Counted from the stretch's first letter, positions 42,471 through 51,586 are shown. The stretch: 64,000 bases of DNA from Streptomyces griseocarneus (GCF_014655595.1 NZ_BNBL01000011.1:62001-126000), one strand, 5' to 3'. Numbers and translations are program-made. The notes: generated by a model from the letters alone, not told the origin.

Positions 42471-42543
42471 GCCCCGTTGATCTGTTTAAGCAGATCAACG
42501 GGGCTGTCGGCTGTGAACTCCCGATCTAAGGACGGGAGTTCAC
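42471..42543. terminator. two consecutive perfect hairpins between convergent genes
   Basis: The first stem pairs GCCCCGTTGATCTG (42471-42484) with CAGATCAACGGGGC (42491-42504) around TTTAAG, 14 bp without mismatch. The second pairs GTGAACTCCCG (42513-42523) with CGGGAGTTCAC (42533-42543), 11 bp. They separate the hydrolase (+) and the glycosyltransferase (-) and would stop transcription from both sides. Confidence 0.85.
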
Positions 42544-42584
42544 GACCTCGGAGCCTCCTCGGAATCTCGACGATTGCGTGTGGT

Positions 42585-43820
42585 TCACGCGGACACGGGT
42601 GGCCTTTCCTGGCTGACGGCGTCGAGTAGCAGTTTCGCCGCCACCGTCGCCCCGTCGGTGCGGATTGCGCCGGCCACGGCCCTCGCCCGTGCGCGGGTCT
42701 CGGGCGTCAGGGCCGTTGTGAGCGCGGCGGACAGGGAGTCGAAGGTCGGCATCGGGCCGTCGTGAGCCGAGCCGATGCCCAGCTCGGCCACTCGAGCGGC
42801 CCAGTACGGCTGGTCCGCGATCCGGGGGACCACCACCTGAGGCGCGCCGGCCCGGGCCGCCGTCGTCGTGGTGCCCGCGCCGCCGTGGTGCACGACGGCG
42901 GCCACCCGGCGGAACAGTGCCTGCTGGTTGACCTCGCCGACGACGTAGCAGTCGTCGGCGTCGTCGATCGGGGCCAGGCCGGCCCAGCCGCGGGCGAGCA
43001 GTACGCGGCGGCCTTGTGCGCGGCTCGCTTCAATGGCCACCCTGGCAATGTCCTTCGGAGCGTACGCGGCCATGCTGCCGAAGCCCACGTACACCGGTGG
43101 TGCCCCCGCGTCCAGGAACGCCTCCAGCCCTTCCGGGAGCGGCCGGTCGTCGGGCAGGATCCACGCCCCGGTCTGCACGATGTCGAGGTCCGTCATGCCC
43201 TGCGACGGACACAGCGCCGCGTCCGCCGCCAGCCACGGCCGGTCGGTGAAGACGTGGTCGCGGACGTTGTCCACCGGCAGCAGGCCGATCGCCGCCCGAT
43301 GGCTGTTGAGCGCCTCGCCGTACAACGCGTTCACCCTCTGGGCGTCCTGCTCCCACAGCACCCGGTTGTCGGTCTCGTCCTGCGGGGATTGCTTGCCCGG
43401 CCGTACCCCAGGACGGAAGTGCCGCGACGGCAATCCGAAAATATGGAAGCACGCGTACACGTAGCGGATGCCCAGTTTCTCGGCCACGTCCCGTGCGCCG
43501 GCCGGCATCAGACCGGTTGCCAGCAGCGCGTCACATCCCTCGGCCGCCGCGGTGAGCGCCTCGAACCGCGCGGCGACCAGCTCGGGAGCGAGCCGGAACG
43601 CGTCTTCCGCCGTCGGTGGCTTCGTCCCGGAGACCAACGAGCGCACCGACGGGCCGAGCGGCACCAGCGGCACGCCGACACGCTCCAGCAGCGCCGCGAA
43701 CTCCTCATCCGGCGGCGCGCACACCCGCACCTGCGCGCCGAGTTCCCGCAGTCCCACCGCCAGTCCCGCCAGCGGTTCGACGTCTCCGCGCGATCCCCAC
43801 GTTGTCAACAGCACTCGCAC
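42585..43820 (-). CDS. UDP-glycosyltransferase, GT1 / macrolide-type
   Basis: A 411-residue GT-B glycosyltransferase. It opens RVLLTTWGSRGDVEPLAGLA, the acceptor-side glycine loop of the GtfB/MGT group; the donor site has VGEVNQQALFRRVAAVVHHGGAGTTTTAARAGAPQVVVP. It should transfer a sugar to a small aglycone, either for biosynthesis or to inactivate a macrolide-like antibiotic. The GTG start at 43820 follows GGGAG. No sugar-biosynthesis genes are near, which favours a stand-alone tailoring or resistance role. Confidence 0.9.
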   Translation of the reverse strand: MRVLLTTWGSRGDVEPLAGLAVGLRELGAQVRVCAPPDEEFAALLERVGVPLVPLGPSVRSLVSGTKPPTAEDAFRLAPELVAARFEALTAAAEGCDALLATGLMPAGARDVAEKLGIRYVYACFHIFGLPSRHFRPGVRPGKQSPQDETDNRVLWEQDAQRVNALYGEALNSHRAAIGLLPVDNVRDHVFTDRPWLAADAALCPSQGMTDLDIVQTGAWILPDDRPLPEGLEAFLDAGAPPVYVGFGSMAAYAPKDIARVAIEASRAQGRRVLLARGWAGLAPIDDADDCYVVGEVNQQALFRRVAAVVHHGGAGTTTTAARAGAPQVVVPRIADQPYWAARVAELGIGSAHDGPMPTFDSLSAALTTALTPETRARARAVAGAIRTDGATVAAKLLLDAVSQERPPVSA

Positions 43821-44197
43821 TTCGCGACTCCCAATTCCGCAGGTTCTGGCTTTCGGCCGCCGATTCTGCGGTACTACCCGGGTCTTGCCGCAAGCCCCCC
43901 GGTGCGCTATATGTTGAGAGTGGCAAGGAGTGTGTTTTTCCCTTGCCTTTTTCTTTTCTCGCGCAGTTGTCGTGAACCAGGAGGGCCGCGTCCTCCAATC
44001 ACTTGACGTTCAGTCGGTCGGCGGGGTTTGGTGCCCTCCTTGTGATGCGCGGTGGACAGTTTTCCGACATGGCTGGGAGCGCCCCATAGTGAACGGCCGG
44101 TTCCCGGCCAACTCCGCTCCGGCACTACCGGGTGCTGGTGTCCGTGGGTAGCGTCACCACTCGCATCGAACCGAACACATCAGCAACAGGAGGGCAC
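43821..44197. other. divergent intergenic region
   Basis: No gene seen. It separates the glycosyltransferase (-) from a secreted-protein gene (+). It contains an unusually T-rich tract near 43934-43960 for this genome, a CTTGCCGCAAG hairpin near 43890, and an ATATAG element near 43911 that may be part of the leftward promoter. Confidence 0.5.
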
Positions 44198-44557
44198 ATG
44201 AGAATCCGCTATCGTGTCGCGGCCGTCAGCGTATCCCTCGCCCTCGCAGGCGGGGGTGCGGTGAGTGTCGCAGCGCCCGCTTCGGCTTCGGCTTCCGCTT
44301 CGGCTTCCGCTGCCGCTTCCGACAGCACCGCCACGTCCTCGTTCTCCTGCGACACCTGGCGGTACGAGAGGGGTAGGAGGGGCCACGGCGCGTCGATCAC
44401 GTGCCACGGCAGTTCCTTCACCGCGTACGCCGTCTGTCACCAGCCCGACGGCTATCTGTACGTCCACTTCGGCAACCGCGCTCGCTCCGGTGGCACTTCT
44501 ATCGCTTGGTGCGACCTGAACGCGGAAGTCAGCGAGGCGGGGGCGTTCCCCGTCTGA
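44198..44557 (+). CDS. small secreted protein
   Basis: A 119-residue exported protein. The signal peptide (YRVAAVSVSLALAGGGAVSV, cleavage near APASA) is followed by an (Ala-Ser)n linker encoded by GCTTCG/GCTTCC repeats. The small domain has four cysteines: FSCDTWRYERG, ITCHGSS, AVCHQPDGYLYVHFG and AWCDLN, likely two disulfides. AGGAGGGCAC precedes the ATG. Function unknown; it belongs to the many small cysteine-paired proteins secreted by streptomycetes. Confidence 0.7.
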   Translation: MRIRYRVAAVSVSLALAGGGAVSVAAPASASASASASAAASDSTATSSFSCDTWRYERGRRGHGASITCHGSSFTAYAVCHQPDGYLYVHFGNRARSGGTSIAWCDLNAEVSEAGAFPV

Positions 44558-44593
44558 TCGCCCGGAGGTAGCGTGCCTCCGCTTCTCAACGGC

Positions 44594-45559
44594 TCAACCG
44601 CTCAACGGCATGTTGGTGAAGGAGCGGCGGTAGGAGCGGGGTGGCACTCCCCGGCGGCGCACGAACTGTTCGCGCAGCACGGCCGCGCTCCCGTATCCGA
44701 CCCGGCGGGCTATCTCCTCGACCGGCAGGTCCGTGGTCTCCAGGAGTTCCTCGGCGCTGCTCAGTCGCAACCCTCGGAGCCAGGCGTGCGGGGTGGTACC
44801 GGTGGCGGCGGCGAAGCGGCGGGCGAAGGAGCGTTTGCTCATCACGGCGCGCCGGGCCAGTTCCGCGACGGGAAGCGGTTCGTGGAGGTGCTCGCGGGCC
44901 CAGGCGAGCACCTCGGCGAGACGCTCGTCCTGGCAGTCCTCGGGGACAGGGGCTGCCAGGTACTGTGCTTGCCCGCCGTCGCGGTGGGCGGGCAGCACCA
45001 TGTCCCGGGCGACGGCGTTGGCCATCGCGGCTCCGTACTCCCGCCGCAGCAGGTGCAGGCACAGATCGAAGCCCGCGGCGGCTCCCGCGCCCGTGGTGAT
45101 CCGCCCTTCGTCGATGTAGAGGGCGTCGGGTTCGACGGTGACGGCCGGGTGGCGGCGGGCCAGCAGTTCGGCGAACCGCCAGTGCGTGGTGGCGCGCCGG
45201 CCGTCGAGCAGCCCGGCGGCGGCGAGCGCGAACGTGCCGACGCAGTGGGCGGCGACCAGCGAACCGCGCTCGTGTGCGGCCGACAGCGCGTCGAGCACGG
45301 CGGGAGCGGGTGGGGTGCGGAAACCGGCCCATGGCAGGGCGATCACCAGATCGGCGGCGGCCAGCCGGTCCAGACCGTGCGCGATGGTGAGCGGCACGCC
45401 GAGGTCGGTGGGGACCGGCCCGGGCCGGTCGGTGCACAGCGCGAAGTCGAAGCCGGGCAGCCCCTCCCCGTGCGGGCCGAACACCTCGGCCACGATGCCG
45501 ACGGCGAGCATTCCGACTCCGGGCGGGCCGTACGCGGCGACAGTCACGAAAGGAGGCAC
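44594..45559 (-). CDS. GlxA-type AraC regulator with DJ-1/PfpI domain
   Basis: About 321 residues. The N-terminal DJ-1/PfpI-like domain (VGMLAVGIVAEVFG; SLVAAHCVGTFALAAAGLLDGRRATTHW) contains the nucleophile-elbow cysteine in AHCVG. The C-terminal AraC double helix-turn-helix has LAEVLAWAREHLHEPLPVAELARRAVMSKRSFARRF and VEEIARRVGYGSAAVLREQF. GTG 45559 is taken because the DJ-1 fold starts there. Divergent from the metallo-beta-lactamase-fold gene with 83 bases between, which it probably regulates. Confidence 0.9.
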   Translation of the reverse strand: MPPFVTVAAYGPPGVGMLAVGIVAEVFGPHGEGLPGFDFALCTDRPGPVPTDLGVPLTIAHGLDRLAAADLVIALPWAGFRTPPAPAVLDALSAAHERGSLVAAHCVGTFALAAAGLLDGRRATTHWRFAELLARRHPAVTVEPDALYIDEGRITTGAGAAAGFDLCLHLLRREYGAAMANAVARDMVLPAHRDGGQAQYLAAPVPEDCQDERLAEVLAWAREHLHEPLPVAELARRAVMSKRSFARRFAAATGTTPHAWLRGLRLSSAEELLETTDLPVEEIARRVGYGSAAVLREQFVRRRGVPPRSYRRSFTNMPLSG

Positions 45560-45642
45560 GCGAGGCAGTGTGGCACGAATCCTGCGATCAGCGGCAGAAG
45601 TGCCACTCGTGAGCGGCCGGTCGGCCCGGAAGGATTGGGGCC

Positions 45643-46236
45643 ATGACAGACGCACCGCTCGGCCGCAGCGCCGTGTACACGATCCTCACCACCGGCTACG
45701 TCGGCTCCACCGGCCCCGGCGTCGCCGCCACCGTTTCCTACGTGTCCGACGGCGACCGGCATGTGATCTTCGACCCGGGCATGGTGGCGAGCCGCGACCA
45801 CATCCTCGGCCCGCTCGCGGAGTTGGGGCTGGGCCCCGATGACATCACCGATGTTGTGCTCAGCCATCATCACCCGGACAACACCATGAACGTGGGCCTG
45901 TTCGGCCGGGCCAGGGTCCACGACCACAAGGTGGAGTACCTGGGCGACCAGTGGAAGAACCGGGACGCGGAGGGCTACGAACTCACCCCCTCACTACGAC
46001 TGATCCGCACCCCGGGACACAGCTCCGAGGACATCACCCTGCTGGCCGGCACGGACTCGGGTGTGGTGGCGTTCGCCGGCGACCTGTGGTGGCACTCGGA
46101 CGGACCGGCGGACGACCCCGTAGCCCCGGACCGCGAGGTACTGCGTGCCTCCCGGCTTCGGGTACTGGCCGCCGCCAACCTGATCGTGCCTGGCCACGGC
46201 GGCCCGTTCGAGGCCGGCGACACCGTGCCGCGCTAG
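45643..46236 (+). CDS. metallo-beta-lactamase-fold hydrolase
   Basis: A 197-residue single-domain MBL protein. The zinc motif is SHHHPDN (HxHxD-type), with later ligands in TPGHSSED, FAGDLWW and VPGHGGPF. The small size and the N-terminal GYVGSTGPGVAATV resemble MBLAC1-like and other small esterase/thioesterase-type hydrolases; it is not a typical beta-lactamase. Divergent from the GlxA-type regulator, so probably induced through it. Confidence 0.85.
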   Translation: MTDAPLGRSAVYTILTTGYVGSTGPGVAATVSYVSDGDRHVIFDPGMVASRDHILGPLAELGLGPDDITDVVLSHHHPDNTMNVGLFGRARVHDHKVEYLGDQWKNRDAEGYELTPSLRLIRTPGHSSEDITLLAGTDSGVVAFAGDLWWHSDGPADDPVAPDREVLRASRLRVLAAANLIVPGHGGPFEAGDTVPR

Positions 46237-46254
46237 CTGCCGTGTCCGCGGTAC

Positions 46255-46383
46255 TTACTGCTGGTGCGACCTGTAGTACTGGTGGGAGGGATCGCAGACC
46301 GTCGTTTGCAGGAGGGTGCCGTTTCGCACGCTGGGCGTCGACAGGCAGAGCCCGCTCGACACGTTCTGCCAGACCTGGTACCA
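46255..46383 (-). pseudogene. C-terminal scrap of a ricin-type lectin domain
   Basis: 42 codons read WYQVWQNVSSGLCLSTPSVR and then NGTLLQTTVCDPSHQYY, ending in TAA. The CLSTP...NGTxLQxxxCD...QYY pattern is one beta-trefoil repeat of ricin/CBM13 domains found in secreted actinomycete enzymes. Everything before it is missing; the next gene on the same strand begins close upstream and is unrelated. Confidence 0.55.
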
Positions 46384-46406
46384 GCCTGAGGGCGGCCCGG
46401 CCCCCG

Positions 46407-46871
46407 CTACGCCTCCGACTTCCCCGGAGCGCCCGAGGCCTTCGCCTCGTACCAGGGCCGGAGCTGCAGGTACCTCTCCTTCATGACCGGCCCGAGATGC
46501 GCCTCGATCCCGTACCCGGGTTCCCCCTCGTAGGGGAGGTCATTGAGGAACGACGTCACGATGACCTCGATCGCCCCGGGCACACGACGCCGCGTCTCCT
46601 CCTCCAGGAAGGCGAGGACCCGACGCCAGTCGGGACCGTCCGGGTCCCCCTCCCCCAGGTACGAGCGCACGGTGTCCTGCACGACGTCCCAGAAGAACAG
46701 GTGCGAGAGCACCCCGTTCTCGTTGAAGACGTGGCACTCGTACGCGTCCTCGAACCCGGGCACCTGAGCGACCAGGTCCTCCACGAGCCGCACACGCGCA
46801 GCAGCCTTCACGTTCGCCTCGCCCGTCCCGCCCACCTCGCACTTCTCTCGCTTCTCGTCGTCGGCCGTCAT
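46407..46871 (-). CDS. hypothetical soluble protein
   Basis: A 154-residue acidic protein. RLVEDLVAQVPGFEDAYECHVFNENGVLSHLFFWDVVQDTV looks like the uncharacterised DUF7674-type family (short, all-alpha), and RVLAFLEEETRRRVPGAIEVIVTSFLNDLP follows. Several such proteins occur as immunity-like singletons. ATG 46871 is the best-placed start; the upstream frame lacks coding character. No ribosome site stands out. Confidence 0.6.
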   Translation of the reverse strand: MTADDEKREKCEVGGTGEANVKAAARVRLVEDLVAQVPGFEDAYECHVFNENGVLSHLFFWDVVQDTVRSYLGEGDPDGPDWRRVLAFLEEETRRRVPGAIEVIVTSFLNDLPYEGEPGYGIEAHLGPVMKERYLQLRPWYEAKASGAPGKSEA

Positions 46872-47057
46872 GTGCCGGGACGCTACCTCAGGTGCTGGAC
46901 CGGCAGACCCCATCCTCGTCAGAGTCCAGGACGACGTGGCTCGCTGCCCGCTGCCGTATACCCCGAAACCGCACGCCATGATGGCGTGCGGTTGACGATC
47001 GTCGCTCGGCTATGCGGGGTGGGCGACCGTGCCCGTGCGTGTTCCGCTGACGGTTGA

Positions 47058-47399
47058 TCAGTAGAACATGAACGTCGGGTACAGGCCGTTGAGGTACTGC
47101 GTTATGACCTCACCGGCACCGATCCCCCCGCCGTTGGCGGCGTTGACCACGTCGTACACCGATCCGTAGTTACCCATCCAGTGCCAGGTCTTGACGGCGA
47201 TCTTCACGTCGCTGCACTTCCTGAGCGCGATGCCTTCCTGGACGGTGAGGATGGCGTTGGCGGCCGGCGTGTCGCAGACCGCGCGCGGGGCCTTGGGCGC
47301 GATCGGCTGCGGGTCGCCCGCGGCAGCCGCCGGGGCCGCCAGGCCGATCAGCAGGGCGATGGGGGCTGCCGCGAGAGCGTGGGTTCGAAGACGGTTCAT
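47058..47399 (-). CDS. small secreted protein
   Basis: A 113-residue exported protein. A signal peptide (RLRTHALAAAPIALLIGLAAPAAAA-G) precedes a mature domain with two cysteines (RAVCDTPA and LRKCSDV), probably one disulfide, and a glycine-rich end AANGGGIGAGEVITQYLNG. GGAGGTCACC precedes ATG 47399. No family recognised. Confidence 0.65.
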   Translation of the reverse strand: MNRLRTHALAAAPIALLIGLAAPAAAAGDPQPIAPKAPRAVCDTPAANAILTVQEGIALRKCSDVKIAVKTWHWMGNYGSVYDVVNAANGGGIGAGEVITQYLNGLYPTFMFY

Positions 47400-47615
47400 G
47401 GTGACCTCCACGATGAGGATCAGGTGTTCGACAATTCGGACACCTGGACCCATAACCGTACGGAGACCTACCCCCTCCGTCACTTCAGGTACGCCATTCG
47501 TGTGGCCGCCGCCACGTCGAGCAGCCGAGCCGGTCCGATGCCCTCAACCCTGCCGTCAGTCAGGCCCGGCCCGGACGGTGCGACGTGCCGGCAACGCGTG
47601 AGCGCACCGTCAATC

Positions 47616-48131
47616 TCAGCTCACGAGCGACTCTCGCATGCGGTCGAGCCCGCGCAGCACCTCGTCACGGTTCTTCGCCTGCTTGATCCATGCCGGAAGG
47701 CGGCCGATGGTCCCCATCTTGCGCCACGGCTCGTACCAGGGGTCGTGCTCACGCAACGTCGCCTGTACGAACCGCCGCAGCAGGTCGAGGTGTTCGGGGT
47801 TGTACGCCCACAGGAGGCCGTGCCGCGTCCGCGTCTGGAGCCACAGCGGCGCCTGGAAATAGGGGTCGTTCATCTCGGGGTTGCCGTACCAGTAGGAGGC
47901 GATCGGCCGTGTCCTGTCCCGCTTCCGGGACAGCCCGCAGTGTCGGCACACGAGCCGCCGCTCCGTGGACCACGTGGGCGTCGCGCTGCCGGCGTCACGG
48001 GGCTCCGGAACGACCTGCGCCTGTCGCTCGCACCTCGGGCAGCGCACCAGCACCGTGCCGGAAGAGGCGAAGTGGTACTTGTCGTGTCCGGGGTCCCGGA
48101 AGCGCAGGGGTGAAGCGGAGGCTGCGGGCAT
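47616..48131 (-). CDS. zinc-ribbon hypothetical protein
   Basis: About 171 residues. Two Cys pairs, VRCPRCERQ and LVCRHCGLS, about 35 residues apart, form a likely zinc ribbon. The rest is basic and aromatic-rich (ASYWYGNPEMNDPYFQAPLWLQT; NPEHLDLLRRFVQATLREHDPW). This arrangement matches an uncharacterised actinobacterial family. Starts at 48131 and 48146 are both possible. Confidence 0.65.
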   Translation of the reverse strand: MPAASASPLRFRDPGHDKYHFASSGTVLVRCPRCERQAQVVPEPRDAGSATPTWSTERRLVCRHCGLSRKRDRTRPIASYWYGNPEMNDPYFQAPLWLQTRTRHGLLWAYNPEHLDLLRRFVQATLREHDPWYEPWRKMGTIGRLPAWIKQAKNRDEVLRGLDRMRESLVS

Positions 48132-48358
48132 CGCCCCAGTATGCACGGTACGTCCGTGCGGAGGATCAGCGGCCCGGGGCGAGCCGGATCGCGGGCGGGG
48201 GCCGCGTGGCGTCGTGGTCGGGTGCCGACGCTGCGCAAGTGGCTCGGCGGGGTGAGGGGGGCGGCCGGGAGCGGATCCCCAGGGCCGGCGCCGCCGGCTC
48301 CCGGCCGGAATGAGACTCGGACGGTTAGATGCGAGACTGAGATGGCGGAGGTGGTGTC

Positions 48359-49597
48359 ATGGCCGACAGGGCTGACCGGGCGGCCACCACCGGGGCGGAC
48401 GAGCAGACGCTGGAACGGCTGCTCGCCGAAGCCAATGCGATCGTCCCCTACCGGCTGCCCGGATTGGTGAACCGGTGCGCCCGGGCACTCGGCCTGGACA
48501 GCGCCACGATCTATCTCGTCGACCTCCAGCAGCACCTGCTCATCCCTCTCGACGACCAGACCGATCGGCTGCCGGTGGACTCCAGCGAGGGAGGGTGGGC
48601 CTACCGCACCCTGTCACTGCGGGTCCACGAGTCCCAGGAGGGCGTGGTGGTGTGGCTGCCGATGGTGGACGGCGCGGAGCGGCTCGGCGTGCTGGGCGTG
48701 CGGGCCGGGGTGCTGGACGGGACGCGGCTGCGCCGGTGCCGGATGCTGGCGCGGGTTCTGTCCCTGGTGGTCACCTCCAAGCGCACCTACAGCGACTGGT
48801 TCGTCGCCCGCATCCGCACGCAGGGCATGGACCTGCCCACCGAGATGCTGCGTGCCTTCCTGCCACCACGCAGTGTCGGCCGCACCGGCGTGATCTCCAC
48901 CGCCGTTCTGGAACCCGCCTACGAACTCGGCGGAGACGCCTTCGACCACTCGGTGAGCAAGAACATCCTGCACGCCAGCATCTTCGACGCGATGGGCCAC
49001 GACCTCGTCTCGGGACTGACCACCTCCGTGGTGATGGCCGGCTGCCGCAACGGCCGCCGCTCCGGCGTCGATCTCCCGGACATGATCGAGGCGGTGGACC
49101 GGACGCTCGCCGAGTGGCTCCCCGAACAGTTCTGCACGGGCGTGGTGTGCCAGCTGGATGTGGACACCGGCGTGCTGCGGTGGTGCAACTGCGGTCACCC
49201 GCCTCCCCTGCTGATCCGCAATGAAGGCGTGCTGGAGCATGCCCTGGAAAGCACCCCTCAGCCGCCCATGGGGCTGCCGTTCCAGCTCGGACCCACCCGC
49301 CGCGAGGTGCACAACACGACGTTGGAACCCGGTGACCGGGTGCTGCTCTACACCGACGGCGTCACCGAGGCCCGAGGCGAGGACGGCGAGGCGTTCGGCC
49401 TGGACCGGTTCACCGACTTCATCATCCGTTCCTCCGCCGCCGGCCAGCAGCCCTCCGAGGTCCTACGGCTGCTCATCCACGCGATCCTCGAGTACCAAGG
49501 CAACGCCCTCAGCGACGACGCCACCATCCTGCTCCTCGAATGGCATCCCGAACTCATCGAATGGCACTACGGAGGCAGTCCCACCGAAGCCACCTGA
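48359..49597 (+). CDS. SpoIIE-type PP2C phosphatase with GAF-like sensor
   Basis: A 412-residue signalling phosphatase. Residues ~15-160 look like a GAF-like sensor (LVNRCARALGLDSATIYLVD). The C-terminal PPM/SpoIIE domain has metal-binding Asp residues in ELGGDAFDHSV, FDAMGHDLVSG, LYTDGVTEARGED and LSDDATILLLEW. Such proteins dephosphorylate anti-sigma-factor antagonists in partner-switching networks. GGAGGTGG precedes ATG 48359. No STAS antagonist or kinase is adjacent. Confidence 0.9.
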   Translation: MADRADRAATTGADEQTLERLLAEANAIVPYRLPGLVNRCARALGLDSATIYLVDLQQHLLIPLDDQTDRLPVDSSEGGWAYRTLSLRVHESQEGVVVWLPMVDGAERLGVLGVRAGVLDGTRLRRCRMLARVLSLVVTSKRTYSDWFVARIRTQGMDLPTEMLRAFLPPRSVGRTGVISTAVLEPAYELGGDAFDHSVSKNILHASIFDAMGHDLVSGLTTSVVMAGCRNGRRSGVDLPDMIEAVDRTLAEWLPEQFCTGVVCQLDVDTGVLRWCNCGHPPPLLIRNEGVLEHALESTPQPPMGLPFQLGPTRREVHNTTLEPGDRVLLYTDGVTEARGEDGEAFGLDRFTDFIIRSSAAGQQPSEVLRLLIHAILEYQGNALSDDATILLLEWHPELIEWHYGGSPTEAT

Positions 49598-49697
49598 GTA
49601 AGGGCCTCAGCCCGTTGACGCCCTGCTCCACCACCGCCGGTCCTGGTCACAGTCGCCGGGAGGGCGGTGGTGGCGGTGCGTCACCGTGGCGTCGTCG

Positions 49698-50777
49698 CTA
49701 CGGGTTCTCCTGCAGGGTCAGACCGTAGTAGTCGACGTGGTAGCCGCCGACGCTTTGCGCGTGGTCGGTCAGGCTGAGGTCCTTCGGGGAGGCCACGCCG
49801 AGGTCGCGCAGGGTGTCGACCATCATCCGGGCCAGCCTGCGGCCGTCCACCTCGCCGATGCCGTAGTCCTCCGAGTGGTAGGGGGTTTCGAGCCAGTGGT
49901 CCAGGGCGGCCGGGCGGGTCGTCTGCGGGATCCAGCCGAAGGAGGTCGGATCGGTGATGCCGTCCTCGAGCCGCTCCGGATCGTAGACGATCTCCAGTCG
50001 TTCGCCGCAAAGGAGGTGGAACAGGATCGGGCCGTAGGTGCCGGGCACCAGTGCGTGGAAACCGAAGTCCAGCTCGATGCCGAGGGCGTGGGTCTCGGCC
50101 GGGAGGGTGTGGAGGAAGTCGGCGAGGGCGTGGGAGAAGACCTCCCAGTCGTCGGTGCGCCAGCGGCCCGGGAAGCCCAGGCCCGCATTGGCGGGGTCGC
50201 GGCGCGAGCCGAAGAACCCGCCGACGGCGTAGTGCTCGCCGTGTCCCTGCCGCCAGAACCAGTTCTCCACCGGATCGGTCGGCTGGAGCAGCAGTTCGGG
50301 ACCGTGCTCGCCGGCGTGCAGCTCCAGCGTGTTCTCCCGCTCGCGCCAGCGCAGGAACGGACTCCCCCACAACGGGGCGGAGTCGTAGAACGGGCCGGGG
50401 TCGCCGTACGCGCCCATGACGGGGGCGGGGCCGAACTCCTTCGCCAGCGCCTCGGCGTACGACCGGAAGGCCGCGGCCTTCCCCGCGGCACCGCCCTCCG
50501 GCAGCGCGATGGGCACGTACAGGCCCACGTACTCCTCGCCGCCGTGCGCATAGTCCTTCTCGAAGCGGCCCACCGGGCGCAACCGGGGCGCCCACCGCGG
50601 GTCCGCGTCCGGCTCCGGGCCCGTGACCAGCCGCGGTCCGGCGGCGCCGTCCCGCCACTGCCAGCCGAGGCCCTCGACCACCGCCCGCACCGCCGGCCCG
50701 CTCCAGCCGCCGGTCTCCGCCTCCCTCAGTCGCCGCGCCAGCTCCACCACGCGCGCCTCGTCCCAGGCCCCCGTCAT
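49698..50777 (-). CDS. large hypothetical protein
   Basis: A 359-residue soluble, acidic and Trp-rich protein with strong coding character. The N-terminal ~60 residues (ELARRLREAETGGWSGPAVRAVVEGLGWQW) resemble the DUF6301-like start of actinomycete polymorphic-toxin immunity-type proteins. The rest has no recognised motif (ENWFWRQGHGEHYAVGGFFGS; IELDFGFHALVPGTYGP). ATG 50777 follows GAGTGCGAAATG without a strong ribosome site. It may be an immunity or house-keeping orphan; I cannot decide. Confidence 0.6.
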   Translation of the reverse strand: MTGAWDEARVVELARRLREAETGGWSGPAVRAVVEGLGWQWRDGAAGPRLVTGPEPDADPRWAPRLRPVGRFEKDYAHGGEEYVGLYVPIALPEGGAAGKAAAFRSYAEALAKEFGPAPVMGAYGDPGPFYDSAPLWGSPFLRWRERENTLELHAGEHGPELLLQPTDPVENWFWRQGHGEHYAVGGFFGSRRDPANAGLGFPGRWRTDDWEVFSHALADFLHTLPAETHALGIELDFGFHALVPGTYGPILFHLLCGERLEIVYDPERLEDGITDPTSFGWIPQTTRPAALDHWLETPYHSEDYGIGEVDGRRLARMMVDTLRDLGVASPKDLSLTDHAQSVGGYHVDYYGLTLQENP

Positions 50778-50881
50778 TTCGCACTCCTCGTTCCGTGCCG
50801 TGCTCGTGCGACAGACCTTGTCACACGCCACTGACAACGGATCACTCGACGGCCTGGCGGGACCCGGGCGCGGCCGCCCGC

Positions 50882-51202
50882 TCAGCGCAGCTTGAACCGG
50901 CCCTGCGGCCGGCCGATCCGCCCTGCCCGCCCCGCTCGACGGCGTGCCCGTTCGGGCAGCGCGGCCGGCTCTCGTTCGGCCCACTGGCGGGCGCGCGCCC
51001 ACGCGGCCCGGGCCATCAAAGCCCGCAACCGCGGGGGAAGCTGCGCGCACCGGTCGCGGCACGCCTGACCACCGCAATGCAGCGGAGAAGCCGGGCGGGC
51101 GGCCTGATACTCCATCGATTTCGGCGGAAGATACGCACACCCGCAGACCACGCACGTGAAGACGGGACGCAACCGGTCCTCCGCAGGTCCCCGCTCGCTC
51201 AT
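50882..51202 (-). CDS. small Cys-rich protein, zinc-binding candidate
   Basis: A 106-residue protein. The N-terminal half has FTCVVCGCAYLPPK and HCGGQACRDRC, a possible zinc site; the C-terminal half is strongly basic and Ala/Arg-rich. The ATG overlaps the stop of the 52-residue CxxC protein (ATGA at 51199-51202), so the two are translated together. No family recognised. Confidence 0.55.
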   Translation of the reverse strand: MSERGPAEDRLRPVFTCVVCGCAYLPPKSMEYQAARPASPLHCGGQACRDRCAQLPPRLRALMARAAWARARQWAEREPAALPERARRRAGRAGRIGRPQGRFKLR

Positions 51203-51357
51203 CCCAGCACCGTCCCCGTACCCGAGCAGTGCGAGCAGGCGGACGAATACGTGCGGGTGACTGGAACCTGACCGCCCCTGCCGTCCAGCTCCACGCTGCG
51301 CTCGGTCTTGTCGGTCACACGGTCACCGCTGCAGGCAGGGCATGCCGTTTCGGACAT
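51199..51357 (-). CDS. 52-residue CxxC zinc-finger-like protein
   Basis: MSETACPACSGDRV at the start and SSACSHCSGTGTVLG at the end give two CPACSG/CSHCSG pairs, the CxxCxGxG style of DnaJ-type zinc fingers with about 35 residues between. GGAGGGGAG precedes the ATG at 51357. It is followed by the 106-residue Cys-rich protein with a 4-base overlap, which supports that both are real. Role unknown; a small zinc or redox protein. Confidence 0.65.
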   Translation of the reverse strand: MSETACPACSGDRVTDKTERSVELDGRGGQVPVTRTYSSACSHCSGTGTVLG

Positions 51358-51586
51358 TCCCCACTCCCCTCCGTCGACTTCGGTCCGACGGTACCGCGTA
51401 CACGGGGACGTCGTGGGGCCTGACTGCGCACCGGTCCGACCGTAGTGGAACCGGCGGTCGCGGACCAGAGCCGGGAGCCGTCACGGGTCTCGACCGTTGC
51501 CTGCACATCATCGGATCGTTGGTTGAATCGGATCGTTGGTCGAAAACGTCGGCGGCATGCGCGGCAGCGCCAACCCAAGGGGTCAC

